A stretch of DNA of 59,835 nt from UBA4664 sp038244585 (GCA_038244585.1 JBBRTI010000003.1:1-59835), one strand, 5' to 3'; shown: positions 35,622-44,402, counted from the stretch's first letter. Numbers and translations: made by a program. The notes: generated by a model from the sequence alone, not told the origin.

Positions 35622-36082
35622 GAAAACTCCCTATATGTAACACTGGCTTCTGCCATCAGGCTTTTATGCAACGTCTGCATAATCTCACGACCCTCGTCAT
35701 CCTGATGATCGTAGCCCCCGATATGGAGTACACCGTGCAGGCATAGCAGAGCGACTTCATCGGCCAGCTCAATTCCCGCCTCACCAGCTTGGCGGGCCGC
35801 GGTTTCCAGGCTGATAGCTATCTCGCCGATGACGCCTTCAATGGCTTCGCCAGTCTCCAGATAATTGAAGGACAAGACGTCGGTGGCGTAATCGTTGCCG
35901 CTGTACTCGCGGTTAAGGCGTCGGATTTCAGTGTCGCCGACAAAGGTGACGTTGATTGTTCCTCCGGGCAGGCCAATCTCAGCCGCACGTGCGGCCAGAA
36001 CACCGAAAACTCGGCCCATGGGTTCGGTATCTAGGCTTTCCGGTAAATCGCCGACAATCTCTAATTCTAGAGGGATGCTCAT
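35609..36082 (-). CDS. ybeY: endoribonuclease YbeY
   Basis: 157 residues. The metal-binding motif is LLCLHGVLHIGGYDHQDD (H-x3-H-x5-H). NYLETGEAIEGVIGEIAIS and NREYSGNDYATDVLSF are typical of the family. YbeY takes part in 16S 3'-end maturation and ribosome quality control. It overlaps yqeY by 4 bases (ATGA) and dgkA by 13, so it is in the middle of one transcript. Confidence 0.93.
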   Translation of the reverse strand: MSIPLELEIVGDLPESLDTEPMGRVFGVLAARAAEIGLPGGTINVTFVGDTEIRRLNREYSGNDYATDVLSFNYLETGEAIEGVIGEIAISLETAARQAGEAGIELADEVALLCLHGVLHIGGYDHQDDEGREIMQTLHKSLMAEASVTYREFSWKD

Positions 36083-36528
36083 TTGCCGGCCAGTTTCGCC
36101 TTAACCACCGCCGATACCACGCCCCCTTCGGCCCGTGCTCCCACTTCCTTCATGACGGCACCGATGACGGCCCCCATCTGCTTCATGTCCGTAGCACCAA
36201 GTCGAGCGATGACGTCATCGACGATTGTCGCCAGCTCAGTCTCGCTCAACGCCTCCGGCAGGTAGCCGGCAATGATGGCGAGCTCGTTAACTTCGATATC
36301 GACCAGATCCTGCCTCCCGGCCGCCTGATATTGTTCGATAGAGTCACGGCGCTGCTTAGCCTCACGTTGCAGCACCTTCATGGCCTCATCGTCGTCCAGC
36401 CCATGGCCGGCTTTAATGGCTTCATTCTGCATGGACGCCCGCAACAGGCGGATGACGCCGGTACGAAGGCTGTCTCCGGCTTTCATGCTGGAGGCCATAT
36501 CGGAGGTAAGAGTTTCGATAATTGTCAT
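36079..36528 (-). CDS. YqeY/GatB-tail domain protein
   Basis: 149 residues, the normal length of YqeY. Two helical halves: SDMASSMKAGDSLRTGVIRLLRAS (in part) and the C-terminal QMGAVIGAVMKEVGARAEGGVV, which matches the tRNA-binding tail of GatB. Single-domain YqeY proteins may help tRNA-dependent amidation, but the role is unproven. It starts the run of overlapping genes to map and is 90 bases from rpsU, with a terminator between them. Confidence 0.88.
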   Translation of the reverse strand: MTIIETLTSDMASSMKAGDSLRTGVIRLLRASMQNEAIKAGHGLDDDEAMKVLQREAKQRRDSIEQYQAAGRQDLVDIEVNELAIIAGYLPEALSETELATIVDDVIARLGATDMKQMGAVIGAVMKEVGARAEGGVVSAVVKAKLAGK

Positions 36529-36588
36529 TGGTTTTCCTGTATTTCTTACCTAATTGTAGCACTTTTAAGCAATTTATTGGCTCATATC

Positions 36589-36612
36589 AAAAAAAGCCCC
36601 CTTGAGGGGGCT
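36589..36612 (-). terminator. rho-independent terminator of rpsU
   Basis: Minus strand AGCCCCCT, CA loop, AGGGGGCT, then seven T. Begins 7 bases after the rpsU stop. Confidence 0.93.
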
Positions 36613-36618
36613 CTCTTA

Positions 36619-36822
36619 TTACTTGTAGGCCTTAGCCTTGGCAAGTTTACGACCAGCCTTCCGGATGGCGATTTCGCGCTGAGCACGTTTGGTCAGCGTC
36701 TTCTCGAAGTATTTGTTACGACGTGCGATTCCGAGCACTCCCGACTGCTGCACCTTTTTGTTGAAGCGGCGGATTAAGTTCTCGATCGACTCTTTGTCGT
36801 CTTTGCGAGTTACTTGAAGCAT
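36619..36822 (-). CDS. rpsU: 30S ribosomal protein S21
   Basis: 67 residues, basic, with SIENLIRRFNKKVQQSGVLG and RNKYFEKTLTKRAQREIAIRKA, the bS21 signature. bS21 sits at the 30S platform near the 16S anti-Shine-Dalgarno. The ribosome-binding site is a perfect 12-base complement of the 16S 3' end, unlike other genes here. The gene stands alone with its own terminator. Confidence 0.95.
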   Translation of the reverse strand: MLQVTRKDDKESIENLIRRFNKKVQQSGVLGIARRNKYFEKTLTKRAQREIAIRKAGRKLAKAKAYK

Positions 36823-36825
36823 AGT

Positions 36826-36837
36826 ATCACCTCCTTT
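36826..36837 (-). promoter_or_regulatory. unusually long Shine-Dalgarno of rpsU
   Basis: Minus strand AAAGGAGGTGAT, complementary over 12 bases to the usual bacterial 16S 3' tail (ATCACCTCCTTT), with GGAGG 7 bases from the ATG. Most other starts in the window have 4-6 base matches or none. Confidence 0.85.
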
Positions 36838-36902
36838 CGGGTGGCGTTGGGTCAGAGTTAAACAACTTGGCCTAGCTTAGCAGAAAAACGGCTTCCAAAC
36901 AA

Positions 36903-37235
36903 CTAAGCAGTAGCGTCCAAATGACCCGGCAGGCCAGCTAGGATATGAAAATGCAAGTGATCGACCAGCTGTCCGGCTGTCCGGCCGTTGTTGAGATGCA
37001 CTTTGTAGGCGCCCTTGACCCCCACAAGCTCTGCTACCTCACTTACGGCAAGTAGCAGCCGCCCAGCCAGCGCGGCATCACTCAGGTCGTCAAGACGCGC
37101 GATGTGCTGCTTGGATACTACTAGGATGTGGATTGGGGCTTTAGGATGGATGTCACGGAAGGCAACGGCATCCTGGTTCTCCCAAATAAGTCCAGTGGAA
37201 TCGGCAGCAAGTTTGCAGAATAGGCAATCATTCAT
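36903..37235 (-). CDS. HIT family nucleotide-binding protein
   Basis: 110 residues. N-terminal Cys pair CLFCKLA, KAPIHILVVSKQHI, and the HIT triad HLHFHIL (His93, 95 and 97), preceded by NNGRTAGQ. HIT/HINT proteins cleave nucleoside phosphoramidates or bind nucleotides. The length and the CxxC start fit the HinT/PKCI type. It stands alone; the 80 bases upstream of rpsU separate them. Confidence 0.92.
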   Translation of the reverse strand: MNDCLFCKLAADSTGLIWENQDAVAFRDIHPKAPIHILVVSKQHIARLDDLSDAALAGRLLLAVSEVAELVGVKGAYKVHLNNGRTAGQLVDHLHFHILAGLPGHLDATA

Positions 37236-37281
37236 TCCTGTATTATAACCCTAATAATCGACATGGCTAAACATGATATTA

Positions 37282-37319
37282 GCCCCATCCTCTCCTGACG
37301 TATCAGGATAGGATGGGGC
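37282..37319 (-). terminator. long hairpin after the small-gene operon
   Basis: A 16-bp stem GCCCCATCCT-TCCTGA pairing with its complement across a short loop, with one mismatch, 10 bases after the stop at 37330. The following minus-strand sequence is TAATATC rather than a T-run, so termination may be weak or the hairpin may protect the 3' end. Confidence 0.6.
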
Positions 37320-37329
37320 CAATTAGACC

Positions 37330-37740
37330 TCAGATGGACACAAGGTCCATGGCTGATGCCATCTGATGGCGGAGCCTGGTGCAATCGCGCCTCGGCGTGA
37401 GGGTAGCGGGGTCAGCCGCCAGTATGGCGTTTGTGACCTGCTCACACAATCGGGACTTCGGCGGCACGGCTTGCTTGGGTGCGGACCCGTTGGCCCGACA
37501 AGGGCGACCGTCCCCCTCCGTCAATGCGGCGTGGGTGTACCCCAACTCTTCAGCAACCATGGAATGAAGGTCATGCAGCCTCGCTAGGTCGGCGTGTTGC
37601 AGCTCGTCCAGAATCATGTCATGGACGACCGGACCGATGCCGGCCAGGACGAGCATAGCCTCGACGCAGCGGATGACATTGCTTTCCTGGGTGACCTCAT
37701 GTATGGCGGCCGATACGGCGATACCGAGCGTGGTGTTCAT
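37330..37740 (-). CDS. small protein of unknown function
   Basis: 136 residues, mostly helical, no membrane segment. Segments AMLVLAGIGPVVHDMILDE and LQHADLARLHDLHSMVAEEL form amphipathic helices; two Cys (RPCRAN, SRLCEQ) and a third (RRDCTRL) are scattered. No family recognised. It overlaps the gene before it by 4 bases (ATGA). It is the last of three small genes driven by the promoter/operator at 38362-38412. Its sequence is richer in GC than the neighbours, as is the next gene. Confidence 0.55.
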   Translation of the reverse strand: MNTTLGIAVSAAIHEVTQESNVIRCVEAMLVLAGIGPVVHDMILDELQHADLARLHDLHSMVAEELGYTHAALTEGDGRPCRANGSAPKQAVPPKSRLCEQVTNAILAADPATLTPRRDCTRLRHQMASAMDLVSI

Positions 37741-38036
37741 GCCGGCGCTCCGCTGAATTGCGGCATCGGGACAGCTGAGACGCTGCGACGTTCCTTCGCT
37801 TTGACCGGTTGGGCCTGGCGTCCGGAACGTTGGGAGCGAAGCTCCTGTAGTCTCTGTCGCATCTCGTCGAGGTTCATGCCTTCCAGCTCGTGGGGCTTGG
37901 CCGGAGCGGAGCCGCTGAAAATCGGCTGTGGCGGCACTAGGCTGTCATACTCGGCGCGGAACTTCAGACGGACCTTGGAACAACCGGTGCGCGGGTGGGC
38001 TTTGCAGAATGAGCAGTGATTCTCAGAGTTAGCCAC
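37737..38036 (-). CDS. small Cys/His-containing protein, unknown
   Basis: 99 residues from GTG at 38036. The N-terminus holds NHCSFCKAHPRTGCSK, with three Cys and two His close enough to bind zinc. A disordered Pro/Ser middle follows, then a helix NLDEMRQRLQELRSQRSG and a basic tail. This pattern (zinc site, linker, helix) suggests a nucleic-acid or protein-binding adaptor, but no family is recognised. Middle gene of the three-gene operon; coupled to 37330-37740. Confidence 0.55.
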   Translation of the reverse strand: MANSENHCSFCKAHPRTGCSKVRLKFRAEYDSLVPPQPIFSGSAPAKPHELEGMNLDEMRQRLQELRSQRSGRQAQPVKAKERRSVSAVPMPQFSGAPA

Positions 38037-38114
38037 GGAAGCAACTTCCTATCTACTAGGTTGAAAAACCTGATGACGGAAAAAAAGATAATCAAAACGC
38101 CGTGATGCTACTCG

Positions 38115-38300
38115 CTAAAGGGAGTGAGCTGCCTGAGCACACGCTTGCGCGCGCTCTTTGTAGAGGTCGATCAGCTGCTCGTGAGTGAGGTTCCCAAGCT
38201 TGGACGGTATGCACTCCAGATGCATCTCAAGCCACTCGATGTCCTCGACAAGTTGCTTGATGGACATCGTCTTTGTATTCAAAGAACCAGTAACGGCCAT
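38115..38300 (-). CDS. small acidic helical protein, unknown
   Basis: 61 residues with AGGAG 7 bases before the ATG. MSIKQLVEDIEWLEMHLECI and NLTHEQLIDLYKERAQACAQA look like two amphipathic helices joined by PSKLG. No known motif. First gene after a consensus promoter with an overlapping perfect palindrome, so it should be tightly regulated. Size, helix pair and operator are reminiscent of accessory regulatory proteins, but no function can be given. Confidence 0.55.
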   Translation of the reverse strand: MAVTGSLNTKTMSIKQLVEDIEWLEMHLECIPSKLGNLTHEQLIDLYKERAQACAQAAHSL

Positions 38301-38361
38301 GCCGGTACTCCTATCTGGTTCCGGGCAGATCTGGATAATCTGCGTTCGTCGGATAAATGGG

Positions 38362-38391
38362 ATTATACAGACGGCTATCTAAATCTGTCAA
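38362..38391 (-). promoter_or_regulatory. consensus promoter of the small-gene operon
   Basis: TTGACA (38386-38391), 18-base spacer, TATAAT (38362-38367) on the minus strand. Both hexamers match consensus exactly, the only such promoter I find in the window. Confidence 0.8.
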
Positions 38392-38412
38392 ATAATTTTT
38401 ACATATTTGACA
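38386..38412. promoter_or_regulatory. palindromic operator overlapping the -35
   Basis: TGTCAAATA (38386-38394), 9 bases, TATTTGACA (38404-38412): a perfect 9-bp inverted repeat. One arm contains the -35 hexamer, so a dimeric repressor bound here would block the promoter. Confidence 0.65.
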
Positions 38413-38467
38413 ATCAATAGTTCTAATGTTTTACGGATACTCTCAGAGCGCAGTCCTGGATAGCGTC

Positions 38468-39226
38468 TTACTTCTCGTGGGCGATGAATTCTTCCACCTT
38501 CTTAACCGTATCCATAAACTGAGCCGGGAAGACTATGGTGGAGTTCTTTTCGACAGCAATTTCCGACAGTACCTGGAGGTTACGCAGCTGGAGAGCTACG
38601 GGGTGAGCCGCGATGATATCGGCAGCCTGACCCAGTTTTGCGGCGCTCTGGAATTCACCGTCGGCGGCAATGATCTTGGCCCGCTTCTCGCGTTCGGCCT
38701 CGGCCTGCTTGGCCATGGCGCGCTGCATCGAATCCGGTAGCTGGATATCCTTGAGCTCAACCCGCTGCACCTCAATCCCCCACTTCTCCGTCGTACTATC
38801 AAGGATTGCCTTAACCTTGGTGTTGATGTCGGCGGTATTGGAAAGCACTTCATCAAGGGCGTGCTGGCCGACAATATTACGGACGGTCGTCTGGGCAATC
38901 TGGTTTATAGCTGAGATGACATTGTCGATAGCCACCAGTGATTTAGCCGGATCGACGACGAGGTAATACGTGACTGCGGCGACGCTGATGCTGACATTAT
39001 CCTTAGTAATAACCTGCTGGCCGGGAACGGCCATGGTTATGATCCGCATATTCACTTTTTTCATCTGATCGATGACGGGAATAATCAGGCGCAGCCCAGG
39101 TTCACGGACCTTGTCCGAGACCCTGCCGAGACGGAATACGACGCCGCGCTCATACTGCTGCACGATACGGAGGCCGAAGACGGCCAGGAGGAACAATAAT
39201 ACGGCTAAAAAGTAGAAAGAATCCAT
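38468..39226 (-). CDS. slipin / SPFH-domain membrane protein
   Basis: 252 residues. One N-terminal membrane segment (FYFLAVLLFLLAVFGLRIV, in part), then the SPFH core: QQYERGVVFRLGRV, PGLRLIIPVIDQMKKVNMR, VAAVTYYLVVDPAKSLVAIDNV, and a coiled helix AMAKQAEAEREKRAKIIAADGE. This is the stomatin-like slipin type, which forms ring-like oligomers that organise membrane domains. No NfeD gene lies next to it. It follows hisS by 30 bases with AGGAG before the ATG and may share its transcript. Confidence 0.92.
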   Translation of the reverse strand: MDSFYFLAVLLFLLAVFGLRIVQQYERGVVFRLGRVSDKVREPGLRLIIPVIDQMKKVNMRIITMAVPGQQVITKDNVSISVAAVTYYLVVDPAKSLVAIDNVISAINQIAQTTVRNIVGQHALDEVLSNTADINTKVKAILDSTTEKWGIEVQRVELKDIQLPDSMQRAMAKQAEAEREKRAKIIAADGEFQSAAKLGQAADIIAAHPVALQLRNLQVLSEIAVEKNSTIVFPAQFMDTVKKVEEFIAHEK

Positions 39227-39256
39227 GGAGCACTCCTGTTGTGATTAATTCGCTGG

Positions 39257-40534
39257 CTAGACTACGCCGTACCGGGTACGCATTTCCGCGACGATCATAT
39301 CGATTTTTACCGTCTCCTGGGCCCCTGATGTCATATCACGGAGCAGGACGGTGCCGTCCTGGACCTCTTTCTGGCCGATGATAATGGCGTTGGCCACGCC
39401 AAGTTTGTCGGCCCGGGCCAGCTGGGCACCGATACCGTCTCGATCCACGGCTCCGGTAGCTGAAACACCGGCATCCAGGAGCTCTTCGATCAGGCGAAAA
39501 GCAGCCAGTCTCGCCGGCTCACCTAGGCTCGCCACATACACTCGTTTGGAAGTCGTGGTCGCCGGTACGGCGCCGCTGGCTTCGAGTTCCAGGATAATCC
39601 GCTCTAGGCCGGCGGCAAAACCTACGGCCGGAGTCGGCGTGCCCCCGAGAGACTCGACCAAAGCGTCATAGCGTCCGCCGCCGCCCAATGAGGCCTGCGC
39701 GCCTTCGCGTTCGCCGTAGAATTCAAAGACGGTACGGCTGTAATAATCCAGTCCGCGGACCAGCAGCGGGTTGAGCTCATAGTTGATACCGAGATCATCG
39801 AGATATTCTAGTACTCCTGAGAGATGCTTTTGGCACTCGTCGCACAGGTAGTTGAGCGTCTGTGGCGCGCCGCCGAGAATGACCTGAGTACTTGCCTCCT
39901 TGGAGTCCAAGACCCGCAAGGGATTTTTTGCCAATCGTTCACGGTCGATTTCGGCCAGCTGTTTGACGTTGTCATTGAGATATTCAATCAGGGCCTTCTT
40001 AAACTTTGGTCGGCAGGCCGCGTCACCGATGGAATTGACTTGGAGAGTGACTGCACCCAGACGCAGGCGTTTGAAGACGCGGTGGGCCAGCGTAATCAGC
40101 TGAGCGTCGGCGCTGGGATTGGCATCACCGAAGACCTCGGCGCCTATCTGCTTGTGCTGACGGTAGCGGCCTTCCTGCGGACGGTCGTAACGGAACATGT
40201 CCTCAACATAATACAGCCGTACCGGATGAGGCAATGAACCCATTCCGTGTTCAATGTAGGCGCGGGCAATCGCCGCCGTTCCTTCCGGCCGTAGTGCCAG
40301 ACGTTTGTCGGAGCGGTCAACTAAAGTGTAGAGTTCTTTGTCTACCAGGTCGGTTCCCTGGCCTTGGGTCCGCAGGAACACACCCTCGTCTTCCAATAGT
40401 GGCGTCTCGATTCTACCGTAGCCAGCGTCGGTGACGGCAGAAGTAAAGGCGTTTGTGACGTAATCAAACAGCCGGCGGCGCTCCGGTAGAATATCATACA
40501 TACCACGAACGGTCTGAAACTGCTGTTTAGCCAA
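39257..40534 (-). CDS. hisS: histidyl-tRNA synthetase
   Basis: 425 residues. Class II motifs: VRGMYDILPE at the start, motif 2 YYVEDMFRYDRPQEGRYRQHKQIGAEVFG, in part, the histidine loops GLDYYSRTVFEFYG and GGGGRYDALVESLGG, motif 3 AAGLERIILELE, and a C-terminal anticodon domain (RVYVASLGEPARLAAF onward). It starts with TTG at 40534, with AGGAG 6 bases upstream. It lies 60 bases after rel; these two often occur in the same region in bacteria. Confidence 0.95.
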   Translation of the reverse strand: MAKQQFQTVRGMYDILPERRRLFDYVTNAFTSAVTDAGYGRIETPLLEDEGVFLRTQGQGTDLVDKELYTLVDRSDKRLALRPEGTAAIARAYIEHGMGSLPHPVRLYYVEDMFRYDRPQEGRYRQHKQIGAEVFGDANPSADAQLITLAHRVFKRLRLGAVTLQVNSIGDAACRPKFKKALIEYLNDNVKQLAEIDRERLAKNPLRVLDSKEASTQVILGGAPQTLNYLCDECQKHLSGVLEYLDDLGINYELNPLLVRGLDYYSRTVFEFYGEREGAQASLGGGGRYDALVESLGGTPTPAVGFAAGLERIILELEASGAVPATTTSKRVYVASLGEPARLAAFRLIEELLDAGVSATGAVDRDGIGAQLARADKLGVANAIIIGQKEVQDGTVLLRDMTSGAQETVKIDMIVAEMRTRYGVV

Positions 40535-40594
40535 AATTAACTCCTTTTGCTAGCCGAAAGCGTACCATAGGCGCGGTCTTTGAGGCAAGATGCA

Positions 40595-42757
40595 CTAGAT
40601 GCGCTTGACGCTGTCTATCCCCGGTAGTCGTTCCAGCCGTTTGATGATGTCGGCTAGCGCAAACAGATCCGGCACCTCAATAACGAATTCAACCTGAGAG
40701 TGCGTATCATTCAAATCAGATGTGTTGACCGAGCCGATATTGAAATTACCTTTGGAAACGGTCCCTGTCACGTCCGATAAGAGCCCGATCCGGTTGACGG
40801 CCACAAGCTGAAGGCGGCAGACCAACCTTTCTGGAACGTCGCTATGCGTTTCCCAGTGACAGGTGACGTAGCGCTCGGAGTCAACCGGCAAGTTACGGCA
40901 GGTAAAGGCGTGAACTGTGATTCCGGAACCACGCGTCACATAGCCAACGATCGGCTGCGGGAAGAGAGGCTGGCAACATGGCGCCAGCACGTATGGCAGC
41001 TCATCTAGGCCGCCGTCGAACATTACCTGTCCCGTCGCTTGTGCGCGTTTAATCACCGGAGTGGAGGCCGGACGGGCCGCGTCCGGAACCAGCCGCCGGA
41101 TGGCGGCGATTACCCCGATACTGCTCTCGCCGATGGCGGCCAGCATGTCTTCGATCGTTTTCTGATGAAGGCCGTCAATGGCATCAGCCAGCTGGCGGGG
41201 CGGTAAATCCTCTAGGCGCTTGATTCCCCAGACCTTGAGTTCGGTTTCAAGCAAGACTCTGCCCGAGGCGATATTGGTCTCACGGCTGGCCGCCCGGAAC
41301 CAAGACCGGATGCGGTTGCGGGCGTGCGGAGTCTTGACGAAGCTGAGCCAATCCCGGTTCGGTGACGCCTCGCGCCGGGTGATAATCTCCACCACGTCGC
41401 GATTCTCCAGACGAGTGTCGAGAGTTGCCATGCGGTTGTTGACGCGAGCGCCCATTGTCCGCAGACCGAGGTCGGAATGAACGGCAAAGGCAAAATCAAC
41501 AGGGGTAGAGCCTTCCGCCAGGTCATAGAGGTCGCCACGGGGTGAGAATACGAAGATGCGATCGCCGAATAGTTCCAAGCGCGCGCTATCGACGAACTCC
41601 TGACCGCTGCCGACCAAAGCCTGAAGGCTGGCCAGCTGTCCCACCCATTTGAGTTTATCTGGCAGAGTGCCACCATGCTGTCCCTTGGCATAGGCCCCCG
41701 AGGATTTTTGAGCGTCATAGTAGAAGTGGGCCGATAAGCCGTGTTCTGCCTCCTCATGCATCAGCGGCGTACGGATTTGGATCTCGGTGATCTGCCCGTC
41801 CTCGGCGAACACCGTCGTATGAAGGCTCTGGTATCCGTTAGGTTTGGGGACGGCAATGTAGTCCTTTATGCGGTAAATCAACGGCTTGTAGTTCTGATGG
41901 ATGACGCCGAGGGCCTGATAACATGATGAGATATCGGGTACGATCAGTCGGATGGCCGTGAGGTCGTAGATCTTATTAATATCGCCGTTCACCTTAACCA
42001 TCTTCTTGTAGACGCTATAGAGGTGCTTCTGGCGGCCGTCTACTGTGACGACTTTGACAGACGCCCGTTCAAGATTCAAAACAATGGCAGCCTTAAGGAT
42101 GACAATGTAGTGTTCGGCTTTAGAAGTCGTCTGGCTGACCAATGAATCTAGTTTTTTGTACTCGTCCGGCATGAGGTAGAGAAAACTTAGGTCTTCAATT
42201 TCGCATTTGAGCTGCCCCATTCCCAGCCGGTCGGCCAGCGGTGCGAAGACGTCCAAGCTCTCTCTGGCAATCCGGATCTGCTGATCCGGGTTCAAAAAAT
42301 TCAGAGTTCGCAGGTTGTGCAGCCGGTCGGCCAGCTTAATGAGTATCACGCGAAAATCCTTGGCGGTCGCTAGCAAAAGCTTGCGCAGGTTCTCGTTGGT
42401 GGCTTCCAGGCGCGCGCTGTCTTCGGCGGGACCGGCCATGGCCTCGATGGCAGCCAATTTGGTGACGCCGTCCACGAGCTGGGCAACGTTATCGCCGAAA
42501 ACTTTTGTCAGCTGCTCCACTGTCGTGGATGTGTCCTCGACCACATCATGCAACAACGCCGCCATTATCGTCTCGTGGTCCAGCCCCCACTCCGCCACCG
42601 TCTCAGCCACGGCAACCGGGTGAATGACGTAAGGTTCGCCGCTGCGCCGCGTCTGCGACGAGTGTGCCTTGGCCGCGTATTCAAGCGCGCTGTCGATGGC
42701 GGCACGCTGCGCGGGCGTGAACCGTTTAACGTCGTAGTGAATAATCAGTTTATTCAT
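40595..42757 (-). CDS. rel: bifunctional (p)ppGpp synthetase/hydrolase Rel
   Basis: 720 residues from ATG at 42757, which overlaps the recJ stop by 8 bases. The HD hydrolase domain is intact (HPVAVAETV, ALLHDVVEDT), then the synthetase domain (KHLYSVYKKM, IYDLTAIRLIV, KPNGYQSLHTTV, EIQIRT), a TGS domain (DRIFVFSPRGDLYDLAEGST), a zinc-finger-like stretch with Cys (LAPCCQPLFP) and a C-terminal ACT domain. It makes and degrades the starvation signal ppGpp. The intact HD motif argues for both activities, so Rel rather than RelA. Confidence 0.93.
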   Translation of the reverse strand: MNKLIIHYDVKRFTPAQRAAIDSALEYAAKAHSSQTRRSGEPYVIHPVAVAETVAEWGLDHETIMAALLHDVVEDTSTTVEQLTKVFGDNVAQLVDGVTKLAAIEAMAGPAEDSARLEATNENLRKLLLATAKDFRVILIKLADRLHNLRTLNFLNPDQQIRIARESLDVFAPLADRLGMGQLKCEIEDLSFLYLMPDEYKKLDSLVSQTTSKAEHYIVILKAAIVLNLERASVKVVTVDGRQKHLYSVYKKMVKVNGDINKIYDLTAIRLIVPDISSCYQALGVIHQNYKPLIYRIKDYIAVPKPNGYQSLHTTVFAEDGQITEIQIRTPLMHEEAEHGLSAHFYYDAQKSSGAYAKGQHGGTLPDKLKWVGQLASLQALVGSGQEFVDSARLELFGDRIFVFSPRGDLYDLAEGSTPVDFAFAVHSDLGLRTMGARVNNRMATLDTRLENRDVVEIITRREASPNRDWLSFVKTPHARNRIRSWFRAASRETNIASGRVLLETELKVWGIKRLEDLPPRQLADAIDGLHQKTIEDMLAAIGESSIGVIAAIRRLVPDAARPASTPVIKRAQATGQVMFDGGLDELPYVLAPCCQPLFPQPIVGYVTRGSGITVHAFTCRNLPVDSERYVTCHWETHSDVPERLVCRLQLVAVNRIGLLSDVTGTVSKGNFNIGSVNTSDLNDTHSQVEFVIEVPDLFALADIIKRLERLPGIDSVKRI

Positions 42758-44402
42758 ATCTAAGCTCTGAGATGACGAGCTGCAAGCTGGCCCGCCCTTG
42801 CCATTCATTTTTATTCAGTCGGCCCAAAGCCGTTAGCTTCTGACCTGGTTTCAAATCGGGATAGCGAGCACACAAACCGAATCCGACCGCCCCCACATTA
42901 CGTCCGTCTGCGTCCTGAAGGCTCAGTTTCAGGTGGTTGGCTTCCTTACCGATTTTGCGGACCTCTTGGGCAACCAAGCCGCCCAGAGCCAGAATTGGTT
43001 CGGGATTGGCCGCCCCGAACGGCTCCATGAGCTCCAGCTGCTCTAGCAGGTCCCAATCGGCGCTGGCAATACCCTCGAGCTGGGCGTCGGCGGTTAGCTC
43101 AGGGGCAGCCGCCGTATCGGCGCCGCTTAAGGCGTAATAGACTTGCAACCCCTCCCTCAAGGCTCCTATATTCTCGGTCGGCAGCGTGAACCCAGCGGCA
43201 AAGAAATGGCCGCCGAACTTGGTGAGCAACGACGCATTGGCCCGCAAGGCTTCCACCATATTAAAACCGCCAAGACTGCGCGCCGAGCCCTTGGTAACCT
43301 CACCCATAACTTGAGCCACCAGAACCGGCTTATGCCATTTTTCGACAAGTTTTGAGGCGACAATGCCAACAATACCGTGGCTCCAGCCTGAGCCAGCGAG
43401 CAGTAGGACCACGTCCTCGGCATATTCTTCAGCCAAGCGGTCGGCCTCTCTGTATACGGCAGCCTGAGTCGACCGACGCTCTTCATTAAGGATATCCAGC
43501 TCCTGAGCAATGGCGGACGCCCGAACCGCGTCTGTGGTCATCACCAGCTCCAGGCTGCGCGCAGCATGATCCAACCTACCGGCAGCATTCATCCGCGGCC
43601 CTAGGATGAAACCTAGGTGACTGGACGTAATTCCTGAGATATCGATGCCGCCGACGCCCGCCAGCGCCCTCAGCCCGGGGCGACGGGTCCGCCTCATTAC
43701 CTTCAAGCCGTAGGCCACCAGCACGCGGTTCTCGTCCACCAGGGTGACTATATCGCAGACCGTGCCGAGGGCGACCAAATCCAGCAGCCATTTTTCCTGG
43801 CCGGCCGCCGGAACGCCCGTCAGCTGCTGCAGTGCCTGGACCACCTTAAACGCCACACCGGCCCCGCACAGGTCCTTGAAGGGGTAAGTATCGTCAGGAC
43901 GCTTAGGATTGACCACGGCGATAGCCTGAGGCAACTGCTCCGGTACGGCATGGTGGTCGGTAATGACTAGGTCAAGTCCGTTCTCCCGCGCCCACTGGGC
44001 TTCTTCAACGCTGGTTATTCCGCAGTCCACGCTGATGACCAGGTCGACACCCTGTCCTTTCAACGTTTGGAGAGCTGTCAGGTTAATGCCATAGCCTTCT
44101 TCAAAGCGGTCGGGAATATAGCTGGTGGCGGTTATGCCGTGGAAGGCCAGTCCCTCGATCATGATAGCGGAGGCCGTTATGCCGTCGATATCGTAGTCGC
44201 CGTAAATAACCACTTTCTCCTCGCGGGCGGCGGCCAGCAGAATACGCTCCGAGCAGGCCCGCATATCGGTCATGCTTAGCGGATCATGGAGATGCGTATC
44301 GTAATCCGGCTTCAGAAAACGCTGCACGTGCGTCTCCTCCGTGATGCCTCGGCCTGCCAGAATATTCCGAATGATAGAAGGAACGCTCTCTTGCATAGGC
44401 AT
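42750..44402 (-). CDS. recJ: single-stranded-DNA exonuclease RecJ
   Basis: 550 residues, near the core length of the family. DHH phosphoesterase motifs: VVIYGDYDIDGITASAIM (I), ISVDCGITS, VITDHHAVPE (III), and the DHHA1 part with SGWSHGIVGIVASKLVEKW and GFNMVEALRANASLLTKFGGHFFAAG, in part. A C-terminal OB-fold (GRLNKNEWQGRASLQLVISE) closes it. Degrades single-stranded DNA 5' to 3' in recombination and repair. Translation is coupled to rel. Confidence 0.93.
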   Translation of the reverse strand: MPMQESVPSIIRNILAGRGITEETHVQRFLKPDYDTHLHDPLSMTDMRACSERILLAAAREEKVVIYGDYDIDGITASAIMIEGLAFHGITATSYIPDRFEEGYGINLTALQTLKGQGVDLVISVDCGITSVEEAQWARENGLDLVITDHHAVPEQLPQAIAVVNPKRPDDTYPFKDLCGAGVAFKVVQALQQLTGVPAAGQEKWLLDLVALGTVCDIVTLVDENRVLVAYGLKVMRRTRRPGLRALAGVGGIDISGITSSHLGFILGPRMNAAGRLDHAARSLELVMTTDAVRASAIAQELDILNEERRSTQAAVYREADRLAEEYAEDVVLLLAGSGWSHGIVGIVASKLVEKWHKPVLVAQVMGEVTKGSARSLGGFNMVEALRANASLLTKFGGHFFAAGFTLPTENIGALREGLQVYYALSGADTAAAPELTADAQLEGIASADWDLLEQLELMEPFGAANPEPILALGGLVAQEVRKIGKEANHLKLSLQDADGRNVGAVGFGLCARYPDLKPGQKLTALGRLNKNEWQGRASLQLVISELRYE

